Assembly: GCF_947179165.1 (NCBI RefSeq)
Contig: NC_077239.1
Location: 30,766,134-30,830,133 of the forward strand
Source: Solanum dulcamara
Lineage: Eukaryota; Streptophyta; Magnoliopsida; Solanales; Solanaceae
DNA: 64,000 nucleotides
Direction of reading: 5' to 3'
Translations under genes and position numbers: made by a program
Notes under the pieces: generated by a model
What the model saw: the letters and a program-made list of their open reading frames with translations, nothing else
Told to the model about the DNA's origin: nothing
Database searches by the model: none
In this document: in pieces, positions 48,768 to 61,249 of the stretch
Position numbering within the stretch: the first letter of the stretch is position 1
Layout of the letters: every line of letters begins with the position of its first letter

Positions 48768-49625
48768 GTTCAATTCCTGATTCCCTGATGAATCTTCGGT
48801 TAAAGTTTTCATCTTTACTTGGCTTTGGGTTAAGGTATTAGTGTTTGGGAATGGTTTGGTTCAAGTCTAAGAAATGGTGATATTATTGTATTCTTTTTGG
48901 CTTCGTTCATCTTACTTCAGCTTTTTTTGCACCTGTCGGTCTTATGGGAGTCTGTGTAGGTGGTTTCCTTATACTTTTATACGAACCCGTCGAGTTTATG
49001 AGAGCCTGGTAGATTTAGTTAGATTCTGCCTTTTTGTTTGTAAAGTACACTCGTGTACATACCTACATTTACTTTTGCCCTGCCTTTGCTTGTGATCATT
49101 TACTCGCACTTCACTTTAGTTTTTCTTATCTTACTTAGTCGGCCTATGATGCCTACTAAGTACCTATTGTTGTGGTACTCATACTATACTCTGTATCTAT
49201 TTTTGTGATGCAGGTCCAAGTACTACATATCGGCGTTGATTCTAGCCATCATCAGTCGTGATCGGAGGCGAGGGTGAGCACATTGCATCTTGGATTTACC
49301 CGTCTCCCCCTGTATTTACATTTTGCCTATTTTTTGTCTTTTTGGGACAGCTCTATTTTCATGGTCCACTTTTGGGACCCTTTACTCTTTTTACTAGTAG
49401 CTCTGTACATGTGACTTCCAGGTTCTGGGAGGAATATTTTTGGTTTGTATATATTAGTTGCTTCCGCCCGTTCATCTATGCTCCTATTATTTCTTTACTA
49501 TTTTGATTAAATTGTTGGTCTTCTGCACTTACATCCCATTTCTCGCAGTTTCGGTATATGGTTTGGCTTTCCTACTGGTGCGTCGTAGTAGGCACCATAA
49601 TGACCTGAGAAATTGGGTCGTGAAA

Positions 49626-49971
49626 AGCACCCCCCCTTGAGTTGATAAGCCGCTAGGTCCATTTTTTTACCCGGGATAACACCCATGATGTCAATAATCT
49701 AGCCAATACCCTCAATGAACTATTGTGGATCCCCATCCATCTTAAAGCCATGAAACTCGGGAGGGTTCATTCCAGTGAAATTACAAACTCGGCTAGCCGT
49801 CGTACTCACATATGGGTTCACGGGAGCTACTACCTCTAAATTCACTTGAGCCGTTATAGCTTAACCAATGACTTGGAAAGTGGCTCAAAACTCTGTATGA
49901 GATACTTGTTCATTTAGAGCTTGTTTCTCCTCTTTAATATTCATTTAGATGGGGTACCTTTATGGAGGCAT
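49626..49971 (-). pseudogene. Y gag N-terminal part
   Basis: On the minus strand an ATG at 49971 (MPP, then a stop) is followed by a frame with [20 protein letters not shown] and FIEGIG...IIDIMGVI, the usual start of gag in this chromovirus group. Several CAG/AAG codons appear as TAG. It joins the C-terminal part at 46521 once the solo LTR is ignored. Confidence 0.75.
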
Positions 49972-50173
49972 GATTTTGTAATCAAAAAGAGAAAGCATTA
50001 GAGAAGGAATCTTTAGAGTTCAACTCTATAGCACGATGAGATCATGAAAGAAGTGATGTTTTTTTCTAAAATGCTTCACAGACTCCTATTCATAGGTGTG
50101 GCACATTTCACATAGATGAACAAGACTGTACTTGATGCAGCATGTTAGATTCCCTAAGACACTTGAACGTTTT

Positions 50174-50185
50174 GCTTTGATACTA
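50174..50185 (-). other. Y primer-binding site (tRNA-Met type)
   Basis: The reverse complement TAGTATCAAAGC has two mismatches to TGGTATCAGAGC and lies four bases from the 5' LTR. The 200 bases between this site and gag are an untranslated leader. Confidence 0.65.
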
Positions 50186-50189
50186 AGTT

Positions 50190-52334
50190 TGTCATGAACC
50201 AAGCTAGGCCCTAGGTGCGACACGACCATTAGAATCCCAGAAGACCCCAACCAAGCCTCTTAGCATAGCATTCATGATCATACATAAGCTAAATAATCAA
50301 ATAAGCTAAAGCATAGACAAGGAAGCATAGTCTCAATAAGGAGCATAAGTCTCAATATACGAAATGAAAGACAACATAAACTCGAAACATCCAACATACC
50401 TACTAACTAGATGGGGCATAAGCAAGCGTCTAGCTCACCCAATATGAATAATGAAAGAATGTCATAAACTCATGAGGAAGTAAAGTGTCACATCCTTGAA
50501 ACATGAAGACTCACCACTACTACAATGTAATAGGCTTTAGCCACGAATGAGAGGATGAGTGTGATCGTCCGACCCTACATTATGCTACAATATATGCAAA
50601 AAGTATGCGTTAGTAAATGGAATGCACTAAGTATGTCAGAAGTATGCATGAACAATAAACGTAGGACATAATGAATATGAAACATGGGATGTAAGATCAA
50701 TATCTTAAACATGAATAAAACTATGAAAACCTTTAAAACATTATAATTATTGGTCAATGCACCAAAACATTATCATCATGAGAACTCATACATTTTTCTT
50801 TAGCTGGTGTGGGATAGTAACTTAACCGATACTTAAGACCAATGATCCCCATATTGAGAAGGGGGAGGCTACATTATCAAGGCATACTCCATCATGGTAC
50901 TTTTTTTAACTTTGGTATATGTGGATCTACTAGCTTCGCTATATTGGCATATTTAAACCTACTCATGCAATGTAGTTAGACACTAAAGGTTTCTATTAAA
51001 ATTCCCTTGGGTAGCTACAATGTCTACAGGATTGAACTTGACCTTAAATTCCTCTCGATGCTAAGTCATTATCCCAACGAAAAACTTTTATGAAAACATA
51101 GTCATTAACATCATTAGAAAAGATAATAATAGATGTGAATCTACCTTTATAAAATAACATAAGAGTATCTCATCTAACAACTTCAACATGAGTAAAATCA
51201 TAAGAATAGCTCATTAGCTTGTTTGATTCATGAGAATCCATGAGTTGGTGGGAATTGTCCTTTCGTCTATTTAACATAATTATGCAACAATTGTCCTTAT
51301 TGCACCATAACTTCTTTACTTGTAGCATAATTAAAACACCATTCATAACTTCTTTACTTAAAGCATCTTTGAACATCATTCTAAAAGCTTTCATTGAAAT
51401 AACTTAAACATCATGATCATAACTCATAAATCATTCTTGAAACTAGCATATAGCATAGGTCTTTGAAATTCATCTTGAAATCATACAACATGATGTCAAT
51501 GATGTATAATTAGTCAAATAGCATTGAAATATATCATAACTAAGAATACCCAACACAAATCATAAAATTAGAGTTTTTAAAAGAAGAAATCATAAGAGAT
51601 TTGAGAAGAAATCTTTGGGATTCCATGGGTGAAAGGGCCCAAGGATTAATTCCCACATACCTTCACCTTCAGAAGCCCTAAATTGTAGAGCATTGAAGCT
51701 TGACCTTGAACAAATCCTTAGAATTTGCTTGAGCAAGAAGGAGACTTGAAGAGTACACTTTTAGAGAGAAGATTTTGATTTAGAATGTTAGGGTGAGAAT
51801 GAGAGGTAAGGAGGGCATAGGTTAGTTAATAGGTTAGAATAAACGCCCAAACATCCACATTCATTAATAAAAACATAGGGAATGACCAAACTACCCTCAA
51901 CTTAAAATCTGGAAAGCACTTGGATAGGGGACCTACCACAATCCATGTACCTCACCACTAACCGTGGTGGTGATCATGGTCACTTGAACTTTGGAAATTT
52001 GGGGTTTTGAGGGGTCACCTTCACAGGGGTTACCATAGCACGTGGTGTCCACCACGACTCATAGTGCCTTCTTGTGGTAGGTATGCTAAATAGGGGCTTG
52101 AGAAGTTGGGTTTCATGGACCACACCACGCCTTATGGTTTGCACCACATGCCGTAAACTATTTGTGGTCCCTCCTCCACCTTTTCCCTTTAATTGGTGGT
52201 CTTTCACGGTCACTCTCTATAGCTTAGAAGAGCACTATGTCTCATGAAGGATCACCTGATGCCGAAAGCTAAGATTTTCTAAGTAACTTCCTTTGAATAA
52301 CATTTTTTGACTTTCCAATATTTCGGGTCTTACA
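50190..52334 (-). repeat. Y 5' LTR (2.1 kb)
   Basis: TG...CA ends: TGTCATGAACC at 50190 and GGTCTTACA at 52334. An iteron block with CCACGG/ACCACA words lies at 51930-52215, a donor-like AAGGTATGTGG (minus) at about 51659, and an acceptor-like AATGTAGGGTCGG (minus) at about 50574. Confidence 0.8.
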
Positions 52335-52459
52335 TCGTCAATTTTGGTTAGATGTGGTTCAGGCTAGAGTAATTTATAGATCGAACTTGGATTAAGGGGT
52401 ACTTCCTCATGATGCTCGATTGGCTGTTGATTCTAATTTTAACCGATCCGCCTCTATTC

Positions 52460-52780
52460 ATGGTTCAAGTCCCCAAATCATCCATTGAGTGCAGTTTAAG
52501 TCCTTTCCTTGTTATTATAGCCTCGGTTCAAGTCTCTGGCTTTACTTAGTTTTGGTTCAAGTCCATAGCTACCTTTGAGCCTTGGTTCAAGTCCTTATCT
52601 ACCATTTAGCCTTGGTTTATGTCCATAACTACGTCTCAGTGTTGGTTCAAGTCCATAACTACTAGTACCTTAGTTCACTTCCTTGGCCACTTTCACACGT
52701 GGTTCAAATCTATAATTATCCTTATCCTTGGTTCAAATTCTTGGTTATTCTGAATCTTGGTTTAAGTCTTTGATCCTTTC
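52460..52780 (+). repeat. ~30-bp tandem repeat (GGTTCAAGTCCATAACTAC type)
   Basis: Nine to ten imperfect copies of a unit beginning TTGGTTCAAGTC occur, for example at about 52461, 52534, 52553, 52583, 52643, 52697, 52729 and 52758. Confidence 0.8.
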
Positions 52781-53332
52781 GTATTCATTCGTTTCATGTC
52801 CTTAACTCCTTCAAGCTTCAAATTAATAGCATCAAGTTCTCAGAATGGTTCAATTCAAGCCTACAGAAAAATTGTGATACTGTTGGTACTACATCAGCTT
52901 CTTTAATTATATTTCAAGTGTCTTTGCTCCTATCGAGCTTATGGGATTCTGTTTCGGTTGTTACTTGAAACTTTTGCATGGTCAATCCCATCGGGTTTAT
53001 GAGAGCCCAACGGACTTAGTTAGCTTTTCTCTTTCTCTTTGTGTATAAGTGCGCTCGTGTATATACCTTTTTGATTTACTTGTTCTTGTCTCTAGTTGTG
53101 TTTTAGTTTCTCACATTTTAGATTGAATTTTCTATTCTTTCTCAGTCAGATTATGATGCCTACTGGGTACCTATTATTTTGGTACTTATACTATACTTTA
53201 TATATGTTTTTGTGATGCAGGTCCAAGTACCAACTATTAGCATTGATCTCAAGCCAGCAGTAGTCTTGATCAAAGACGAGGGTGAGCATATAGCATCTTT
53301 AATTTACCCATTTCCCTCGGTATATATATATA

Positions 53333-53610
53333 TACAACAACAACCTAATGAAATTCCACAACATAGGATCTGAGGAGGGTAAAATGTATGCAGACCTTAC
53401 TCCTACCAAGGTAGGACAGTTGTTTCCAGGAAACCCTCGGCTCAAAAGAAGCATAAAAAAAGGTCAGATAATGCTAAGAAATTCAAAGTGATATGGGAAA
53501 CCAAATAACGAATAACGCAAATAACAAAAGTGACACAGATAAAATATAGTAATCAAAGTATAGAAAGTAATAGAGAGATAATAACAAAAGTCAGAGCACA
53601 AGAAATTATA
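53333..53610 (-). mobile_element. TS/SolS-type SINE
   Basis: Read on the minus strand the core contains TTGAGCCGAGGGTTTCCTGG and then AAGGTCTGCATACATTTTAC, and ends in TTG repeats (53333-53343), the known 3' tail type of the Solanaceae TS SINE. It is inserted at a (TA)n run (53319-53333); similar TATATATAT sequence at about 53610-53618 may be the target duplication. The 5' head is AT/TC-rich and its pol III boxes are not clear to me. Confidence 0.65.
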
Positions 53611-53916
53611 TATATTATCTATATTTTGCTTTTTATGACAGTCTTATTTCGGTGGTCCACTTTTTGTACTTGTACTTGTTAGTTTAGTAGATCTGTACAT
53701 GTGACTTTCAGGTTTTGGGAGATATCTTTTATTTGTATATATTTTTGATTTGTTTCCGCCCGTTCATTTGTGTTCCTATTATTTTATTATTATTTTTAGT
53801 TGAATGTACGTCTTCTACTCTTACATCCCATTACTCCCAGTTCTGGAATATGGATCGGCTTGCCTACTGGTGATCATAGTAGGTACCATCATGACTCAAG
53901 AATTTGGATCATGACA

Positions 53917-54409
53917 TAGTTATATCAAACTAAAAAATTTTGCAAAAAAAAGTAATGGTTCAGAAAATATTGCATTGGTTTAGACCTTCGGAAAGGAGTT
54001 GATAAAGTGTAACATGCACTTATATCATAGTCAAAGTCTAGTGTACTGAAGAGATGTATCTCTTCAGCATACGTTGCACCTGTATTTCACATATGAAAAA
54101 GTGTCGCATGCACTTTAAGGCAGTCACCATCCAGTGTACTGAAGAGACGTCTCTTCAATATGTATTGTATTTTAACTTCACACATGTCAAGTGCATCTCA
54201 CAATTGAGGAAAAGTATCGAATTAAAATTTTGTTAGAAAAAATATCTCTGGATCGATCATTTTCTAAAGTCAAAGTTGAGCGAGTGACAACGATGATACT
54301 ATGCTTGTCTTCTTATCAACCCTTTAACAACATAAAGAAGTCCTATAGTTAAGCATTTAAAAGTTTTTTTTCTCCCATCAATATGGGAGAAATTCTCTTT
54401 ACAAAAAGT
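53917..54409. repeat. Unassigned stretch with duplicated palindromic motif
   Basis: No gene is seen. Two ~100-bp direct copies (about 54005-54095 and 54100-54190) each carry GTGTACTGAAGAGA and a self-complementary core: TGAAGAGATGTATCTCTTCA in the first and the perfect 18-bp palindrome TGAAGAGACGTCTCTTCA in the second. Each copy also has an AAGTGT...GCACTT inverted pair. It could be a U3 enhancer repeat of a copia LTR, but the ends are not recognisable. Confidence 0.5.
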
Positions 54410-55548
54410 GTAGTTACTTGTTGTCCCTCCATTTTCCATTCAATTTCAACATTAGAACCCAACATGAGCTTAAGTTTCTAGTTAGCTTTTCATATTTGAT
54501 TTGCTTGAAATGATATTTTTGTTTGTTTTCCCTACTGAAAGATTTCACAAACTTGAGCATTAGAAAAAACTCGGGCATATTTTTTACTAACTCCCTTTTT
54601 CCATCTCTACGATGCTTCTTAGATTTAAGTGACCAAACTTTTTGTTTCATAGTTTTATACATATTTGTGAAATACCGATATAAGTATGCTCAATTATTTT
54701 CTCTCAATCAACAGAAAATATTTTGTTACTTATCTTGACACAAAATAATTCTACCCTAAAAGAGTCAAAAACAACACATTTATAATTCATAAAATGCAAT
54801 GAACAATTCTTTTCAAGCATTTGTCCAATACTCAATGAATTTTGACTTGTATCAAGTGTGCACAAAATAACATGAATACTTTTGATACCTGATGTGGCTA
54901 AGATAGTAATAATAACTCTGCGTCTTACTTCTATATCCTTACCATTTTTCACTTTTACTTTGGATTTATAAGTATCATCAAGGAACCTGAACATTTCATC
55001 ATCCTATACAAGTGATGTGTACAATCACTATTATTAAGCCAATCGGAAGATTCTTTTGGTGAGAAGTATGAAACTGTAAAAAGTAACTCCTCATTTCCAT
55101 CAAAATCTTGTGCTAGTTGAGCTTGCAAAGCTCCGGAGGTCTTTATTTTTTATTTACAAATGTTGGATATGTTTCCTGTCTACTTACAGTTATCACATAT
55201 AGCATCGACTCTCCACCAGCAGTACTTTTCCTGATATGCTATTTTTTCAATATTTGTCTTAGAAAACTTCTACTTTGCATCTCCAATGTTGTTTCCACCA
55301 TCATGTTTGCCCTTAATATTTTGGTTGAACTGTTCCTTCCCTTTATCAGAAGATTGCTTTTGCATACAGAAAGATCCTTCAGTGAAGTTATCCGATTTCG
55401 TAGTCCTTCTTTTCTGTTGTATTTAAAGAGAACTAATTAGTTCACCTACTAAGAGTTTACTTAGGTTCTTGAATGTTTCATGAGAGAAAATTTTAGATTT
55501 AAACCTCTCAGAAAGAGTTACAAGAATTATTGTTTCACCTTCCCGCAT
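54410..55548 (-). pseudogene. Ty1-copia gag end, zinc knuckle, protease and pre-integrase fragment
   Basis: Read from high to low. The end of gag has LVTLSERFKSKI and SKLLVGELISSL (about 55525-55435). The zinc knuckle region has CDNC...GNISNICK (about 55200-55150; the knuckle His is Asn). The protease site reads WLNNSDCTHHL where relatives have a DSG. Then comes YKSKVKVKNGKDIEV ... SIGQMLEKNCSLHF (54994-54704), and a GAG-pre-integrase segment in 54662-54414. RT and the rest of integrase are absent. It is joined to 63699-64000 across the X2 insertion. Confidence 0.75.
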
Positions 55549-58048
55549 TGTAACACCTCAAAAAATTTTAAGCTAAGACTCGAACCATTCTTCATATGCT
55601 TATAGGGTTGAATCGGGTAATTATTAATTTTGTATAGGTGTTAAGGTCAATTCATTAGTGTGGTAATATATTTTGAGATGTTTTAAGTCCACAAGAGTCC
55701 TCTACCACAAAGTTGAGTTGAAAGCTTCCATACCGATTGAGTTTCGATAAAAGATTTTACATGAGTAAATTTGAAACGATCATATATCCTAGAATATAAT
55801 GAATTAGGTGACCGATGACCTATAAAATTAAAGTTCTATGAGTCTTCCTTTTCCAACGCTGAAAATTTTGCATTATTCATAGTTCGAAATAGAAAGTTTG
55901 GGTTATTTTATTGAAGCATGTCCAGATCGGAGAATTTGGCGGGCTCACGTGCCAATTTGGTGACTCACCGGATGGTTCGGTGACTCTCCAATTTACATCA
56001 CCGAATTGACTTAAAAACCTTCAAACTTTGAATATTTTGGAAATCTAAAGCGCCCTTTCGGCGACTGAGTGAATAGTTCGATGAGAAGATCTCTAGATCA
56101 CCGATTTAGCAGACAAGATTCTTAAAAAAGTCATTTTTTAAATTTTTATTGTCGTCTTACCTTTTTAAAAGGGTATTCTTCAACTTTTACCCTCAATTAA
56201 CTTCCATAAGTATATCTTATAACCTAATAACCTCCCCATTCATTCTAAACCCTCAGACAAATCAAATTCACACATTCTAAGTTACTTCAAGAGGAAAAAA
56301 AGCTAGGGTTTCAAGAGCATCCGTCGAGTTCTTCAATGTTCAGTAAGAATCTAGTTCTTTCAGGTATGTAAGGATATTCATAACATTGTATTGAGTTCGT
56401 CCATGCACCTTATATCTAATTTTCTTCGTTAAAAAAGTTCAAGTTGAGTTTTAGCCCTAATTCCATTGAATTTCGAATGAATTAATTCTTTCTTCATTGA
56501 GTTTCATGTAAATGTTTTGAGATTAGAATTGTTTCTATATAATTAATTTATCGAATCTATTATTCATGCTTACATTCACATAAACTCTTATTGAATTGAT
56601 GTTTATTGCATTCAATATGCATTATTTTGAGTAAAAGATGATAAATTTCATGCATTGAGTAAAAGAGGATTTATTTAGGGAACATGAGCTTCCCAAATGC
56701 ATATATTATATTTGATTCATAAATATTGATATTTCTGAGTTTAAGCATGATTTTACTAAACCTAATGAGTTATTATTTTTACAAAAAATCATATTTGAGA
56801 AAGGAGTTTTGAGCATGTTATATCACTTGAGTTTTGAAGTCTTTTACTACTGGTTTTGAGCATGAGCTTTATTAAGTGTACATTAGTTTAAGTACCTATA
56901 CATTTATTTATTTTGATCTTGAGCTAAAAGATCAAGAGATATATTTTTAGGCATTTACTGAGTTTGAGAAGTATAACTATTTTGAAGAGAATGTATTTAG
57001 TTTGAGAACAGTTGAGTTACACTGAGTAAAATCCAATAAGAATAAATGAATTATGTTGTGAGTTCTTACACTCACTTGAGTATATGAGCGTAGTAAAATA
57101 TATTTTGGAGTAGTATTGAGCATTGATTTGGGTAAGAATTCAGATACTCAAGCCCTATAAATTATGTAGCCAGCTTAGGATAGGATCGTGACCATTAATT
57201 CGGGAGACTCGTTACCAGCCTCACTGAGGAATTTTATATGGATCTATGAGTTGAGTTGTATCCCTTGCCCAGGTAAGGTATTAGACGGCTGTGGCAACTA
57301 TGGCAATTCATTGTATCCACACTAGCTCATAAGTGATGGTTGTCGGTTAGAGAAAATCTCCAAGAGTAAAATGTTATATTTTTATACACTGAGTTATATT
57401 TAGTATATCATACCTTTTAAAGAATTATTTTACATATATTACATGTTTTATTAAGTTGAGCTATTTTCAGAGTTGAGTCCTTTCGGTTGAGTTAAGTATA
57501 TTTGAGTAACCTTCCTTTCAGATATTTTACATATCGTACATTCCATTTACTGATGTCATTCGACGCTGCATCATTTTATGATGTAGATCCAGTTAATCAT
57601 GATCGCAGATACTTCAGTAAGATTTCTATCCATCAGTAGTTCATGAGACCTCTTCACTTTTGTATGACTCTAGTTAGTTAATTCAGTTCATTCATTTATG
57701 AGTCATGTTTAGATGAATAATTACATAGCCGTGGATTTTATCTTGTCACCTATCACAATATAGTAGAGACTTCATAGACAGAGTTAGTGAGTCAATTCAG
57801 TCTATTTTTATTGATGTTTGGACTTTATTACTATTTATATAAAGATTTATTTTGTAGACTTGGTATAAATTAAGATTGAGATGTTTTGAGTTATGCATAA
57901 ATGTTTTTAAGGTTTACTCATTAAATTTTCAACATGTATGTTAAGTCTTCAGTTTTGTAGTATGCCAGGCTAAGGGTTCACTTGGGACCGACCAACAATG
58001 ATTTTTTGAGTGTCTGTCAAGTCCAGGGTATAGGCTCAGGGCGTGAAA
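55549..58048 (+). repeat. X2 left LTR (2.5 kb)
   Basis: It starts TGTAACACCTC and ends GGCGTGAAA. Iteron block 55925-56105 (TTCGGTGAC, CACCGGATGG words), donor-like TTTCAGGTATGTAAGG (GT at 56364), acceptor-like TTTTATGATGTAG (57580-57586). Confidence 0.85.
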
Positions 58049-61000
58049 AACTTGATATCAGAGCACAGAGTTCAAGTGTCCTAGGGAGTCTATGAATCCA
58101 TGTAAGTAGGATCTTATTTATGGTTGTAAGGGCCGCACTCCTATAAATGAGGGACTATAAAAATTTAAGAAAAGTTTCCCTTCTTTCAAATTCTAGATCG
58201 GGCAACAGAGCTGTCCCCTAAGATACTTATGCAAATTCGTGTGTTTCTCAGATTCATTTGACTACCCCTCATACTCAAGGGGGTTGAAATAGTAATTCTC
58301 AGATCCTTATTGATGATTCACTCTCAAGTAAAGTCTTCAGAAAGTAAAGAGACTACACCAGTCTTGAGAGAAGTTGATTAGTGTGCCTAACTATATTCAT
58401 TCGAAAGAATGCACTATTTTTCATATGAATCATGCATTTGAGCCAAAGCAAGATGTGCTCCAAGAATCTTTTTTCTAAACCTTGCTCTAAAATTTATCTT
58501 TGGGAGGGACATATGTTTTAGGATGCTTGGGTAGTTTTGACACCCGAAGGTTAGTGTGATATGTGATGTTATGAGCTAGTAGTAGTAGAAGTGCCCAGAG
58601 TAAGAAGTATACATTTAGAAGTGTGGAAGCCTAAAGAGTGGGGGTGGTTATTGAGTATAGTATGTAGTTGCAGTCATGCACCCTATAAGTCGCTTGTACG
58701 GTAGTATACCGTTATGTATTGGCTAAGGAGTAATGAGTTTTGTGTAGACCTAGAGCAAGAATTGTCGATTAGGATGAGTTAGAGTATAATTGAACCCAGA
58801 TGGAGTTTTATGTTGGGGTATCATTGTGTTAGTAAAGACCAAGTATAAGTGTTGAACGGAAGGGAGGAGTAGTTATGAGTTTATAGATCCAACCTAGGCT
58901 TATGATTTTGAAGGGAGATACCCTAGATACTCATAGGGTTATTAGCTTAACTAGGCAAAGAGGTATAATGAATGGGTAAGTATCACGTAGGTTGTGAAAG
59001 GGAATGTGATGACAGATTACAATTAGACAGTTTGTGAGATAAAGATCAATTACTTGTCATCAGGTCATAGAGGGTGAGTGTTTCTTAATTTTATCTAGTA
59101 GTTGTGAATTAGTATAGTATGTGAGGAGTGTGAGGATATGCACATTTAGTACTAGTAACTAAGCTTGAATTTTAGGAGAGCAATGTGAACACGGGATAGT
59201 ATTATGAGAGTGATGGTGTTAGTTTTTAAATTTGCTCTAGTAGGCTTGGCGTAGCATATGTTAGAGATTAAGATATTAATTTGCAAGAACAATGAATGGT
59301 GTTTAGTCATTAGGTAAGAAGATGCTTAAGATGTGTATTTGAGATAGTATATAGTTGTATGAGGCTCTAAGTTTATGATTTATTATGTGTGCCTAGTTAG
59401 TATCCTTTAGTTTCCAATGAGAAAAAGGTTGACATAAGTATTTATAGTATCCATAATTAGGTTGAAGGGGGTATATATAGATGATGATGAGTCTCCCGCT
59501 ATAGTTTAAGTTTTCTGCAGTTAGGTATATGTGAACCTAACATATAAAAGTTAGCGGGATAAGAAGGAGAATTCAAACTATTAAGAGTTAGATAAAGCGG
59601 CTTTATAAGACTGTGTGTGTAACGGTTATAGAAAGACTTCTATAGAAGCAAGATGAAGTTAAGAGAAGTATCTCTGAAAGAATCCTTAGAAGGAATCTTA
59701 GTACCTGCACTTGGAGAGTTCAACAGACATGGGATTAGCATTTTTCGAGAATTAGATTAAAGTGAATAAAGACAGCTTAGAGAAGGTAGAATAGGTTCAT
59801 ATCCTTAGAGTATAGGCTTCAAACCTAAGGGGGAAATGACAAGTTGAGGGACTAATTCAAGTGATGAGAATAAGATATTGATATGTTCAGAAGAAGTTTT
59901 AGTGACATATCAGTCCATTCCTACTCTAGCGCATTCCTCAAATTTCAATCATTATAACACCCTGCTTATGTTTCTTATATCAGCATTAAGTCCATGAACT
60001 ATGTTCATACACTTCAAATAGATTCACATCTATCTTAGTTCCTAGAATAAGAAGTGGTAACTTCAGTTAGCAATCCTGATCTTTCTCCATGAACCTATAA
60101 ATTTTCAATCCTATGTTATGCGAATCATGTTATGTTATGGATGTTTTCAGATCAAATTTTTTGAATGAATCGTGCTTATTATCTTTCACTCTAAGACCTT
60201 CTAGTGATTCTTTATTTTCAGTCTTGATAATGATGCTAATGATAGTAGTTGAGTTATGGCAGATGGGAAAGAGTGGGTATTCCTTATTGTGATAATTATG
60301 ATGTGCTTATTCCATTTAAGATTATAAATGTGGAGGAGGAGTGAGATGATGTTTTTTTATGTGTAATAGGCAGGTAAGAGTATTTGGTGTACCTCTTAGT
60401 AGAAGTTAATGAAATTGTTGGTGTAGAGATACTAAGGAAGACATGAAAACTCTTAGGTTGTAGTGACTATAAAGAAGCCATAAAGTTATTAGAATGATAG
60501 GCTTGAATGTTGTGTTTGTCTTTATGTGAATGATTACATTAGTATATTGATGACTTCTTGTTAATATTTTTAAGTAAATATATTGGAGTGGTAAGAAGGA
60601 GTAGTAATCTCTAAAGGAAAGTCCCTACAAATGTATAGAACATGAATCTCGTAGTTCAGATTATCATGATCATCATATGTGTAGTACCTTGTGACTTTGA
60701 GTTAGGCTTGAACTCCATGAGATCATGTAGTTATACTTAGGCCTTAGTGAGAATTATGAGTTTCAACTATTGAAGTATGGTATTCAGAAAGAAGAGCGTA
60801 GTTGAGAAGTATGGTATTCAAAAATAAGAGCGTAGTTGAGAAGATTTGCCAAGCTTTAAACTTATCAGTCGTATCACTTAAAGCATAGTATCCCCATTCT
60901 TATTCCACCCCGAGGTATCCATGTTTCATGTCAAATAGCTCTAGACAGATTATAAATCTTGTCTAAGTTGTAATCGCTCATGCTTCATGAACCCATGTCA

Positions 61001-61249
61001 ATCGACTCAAATACTCAAACCTTAGCAATACTTTATAGTCAAAAGTCTTTGGCTAATCATGCTCATAATTTTTTTTCAAGAAAGTTATGAGAAATTTTGA
61101 CAAAAGCATTTAAGATTATAGCCCTTCTTTTATTTCAGTGTCAGCGTCTATTTGTGTTTAAGTGTTTCAATTTCTGCATTGTATTCGTGTCTTAAGCTAT
61201 TTCCTAGCTTGAACATCATTGGAATACAAATGATTCCAAGGAGAGATAT
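58049..61249 (+). other. X2 internal region without pol
   Basis: 3.2 kb, AT-rich, no ORF above 60 codons of any interest. A short frame at about 58255-58340 matches the X1 micro-ORF in sequence but lacks its ATG. The last 50 bases (TTCCTAGCTTGAACATCATT ... GGAGAGATAT) match the pre-LTR motif and polypurine tract of X1. Confidence 0.7.
58053..58064 (+). other. X2 primer-binding site (tRNA-Met type)
   Basis: TGATATCAGAGC, one mismatch to TGGTATCAGAGC, four bases after the LTR. Confidence 0.8.

Larger units (their letters stand above)
46522..49625 (+). repeat. Solo LTR (3.1 kb) inserted in Y gag
   Basis: It starts TGTAATGACC and ends near GTCGTGAAA. The 5-bp flanks are AGCAA (46517-46521) and AGCAC (49626-49630), a decayed target duplication. 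No internal region and no second LTR are present, so it is a solo LTR left by LTR-LTR recombination. It carries an iteron block at 47210-47430 (CGCTTAAGCG, GTCGCTAAAGCGAC), a donor-like AAGGTAAAA (GT at 47597), a 55-bp tandem repeat at 48505-48765, and an acceptor-like TTTTTGTGATGCAG ending at 49213. Confidence 0.8.
18298..52334 (-). mobile_element. Element Y: chromovirus on the minus strand, split by nested insertions
   Basis: Y runs from a 5' LTR at 50190-52334 through gag (49971-49626, 46521-about 45860) and protease (about 45800-45546, then 23333-23100) to RT, RNase H, integrase and chromodomain (down to 20208), then a polypurine tract and a truncated 3' LTR (18298-19965). The reading across the T insertion is continuous: the protease segment that ends at 45546 resumes at 23333 with the expected [20 protein letters not shown]. 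Two insertions interrupt it: T (23334-45545) and a solo LTR (46522-49625). All genes contain stops. Confidence 0.85.
52335..53916 (+). repeat. 5'-truncated LTR related to the solo LTR
   Basis: It matches 48400-49625 of the solo LTR in order but lacks the first two thirds. It includes a ~30-bp tandem repeat (52460-52780), an acceptor-like TTTTTGTGATGCAG ending at 53220, and an LTR end GGATCATGACA at about 53916. A SINE interrupts it. The left edge is exactly where Y's 5' LTR ends, so Y probably inserted here and the rest of this LTR was lost with the left flank. Confidence 0.7.

Noticed and set aside
55117..55440. Plus-strand ORF of 107 codons
   Set aside because: It is antisense to the copia gag/zinc-knuckle region, which is supported by family motifs on the minus strand.
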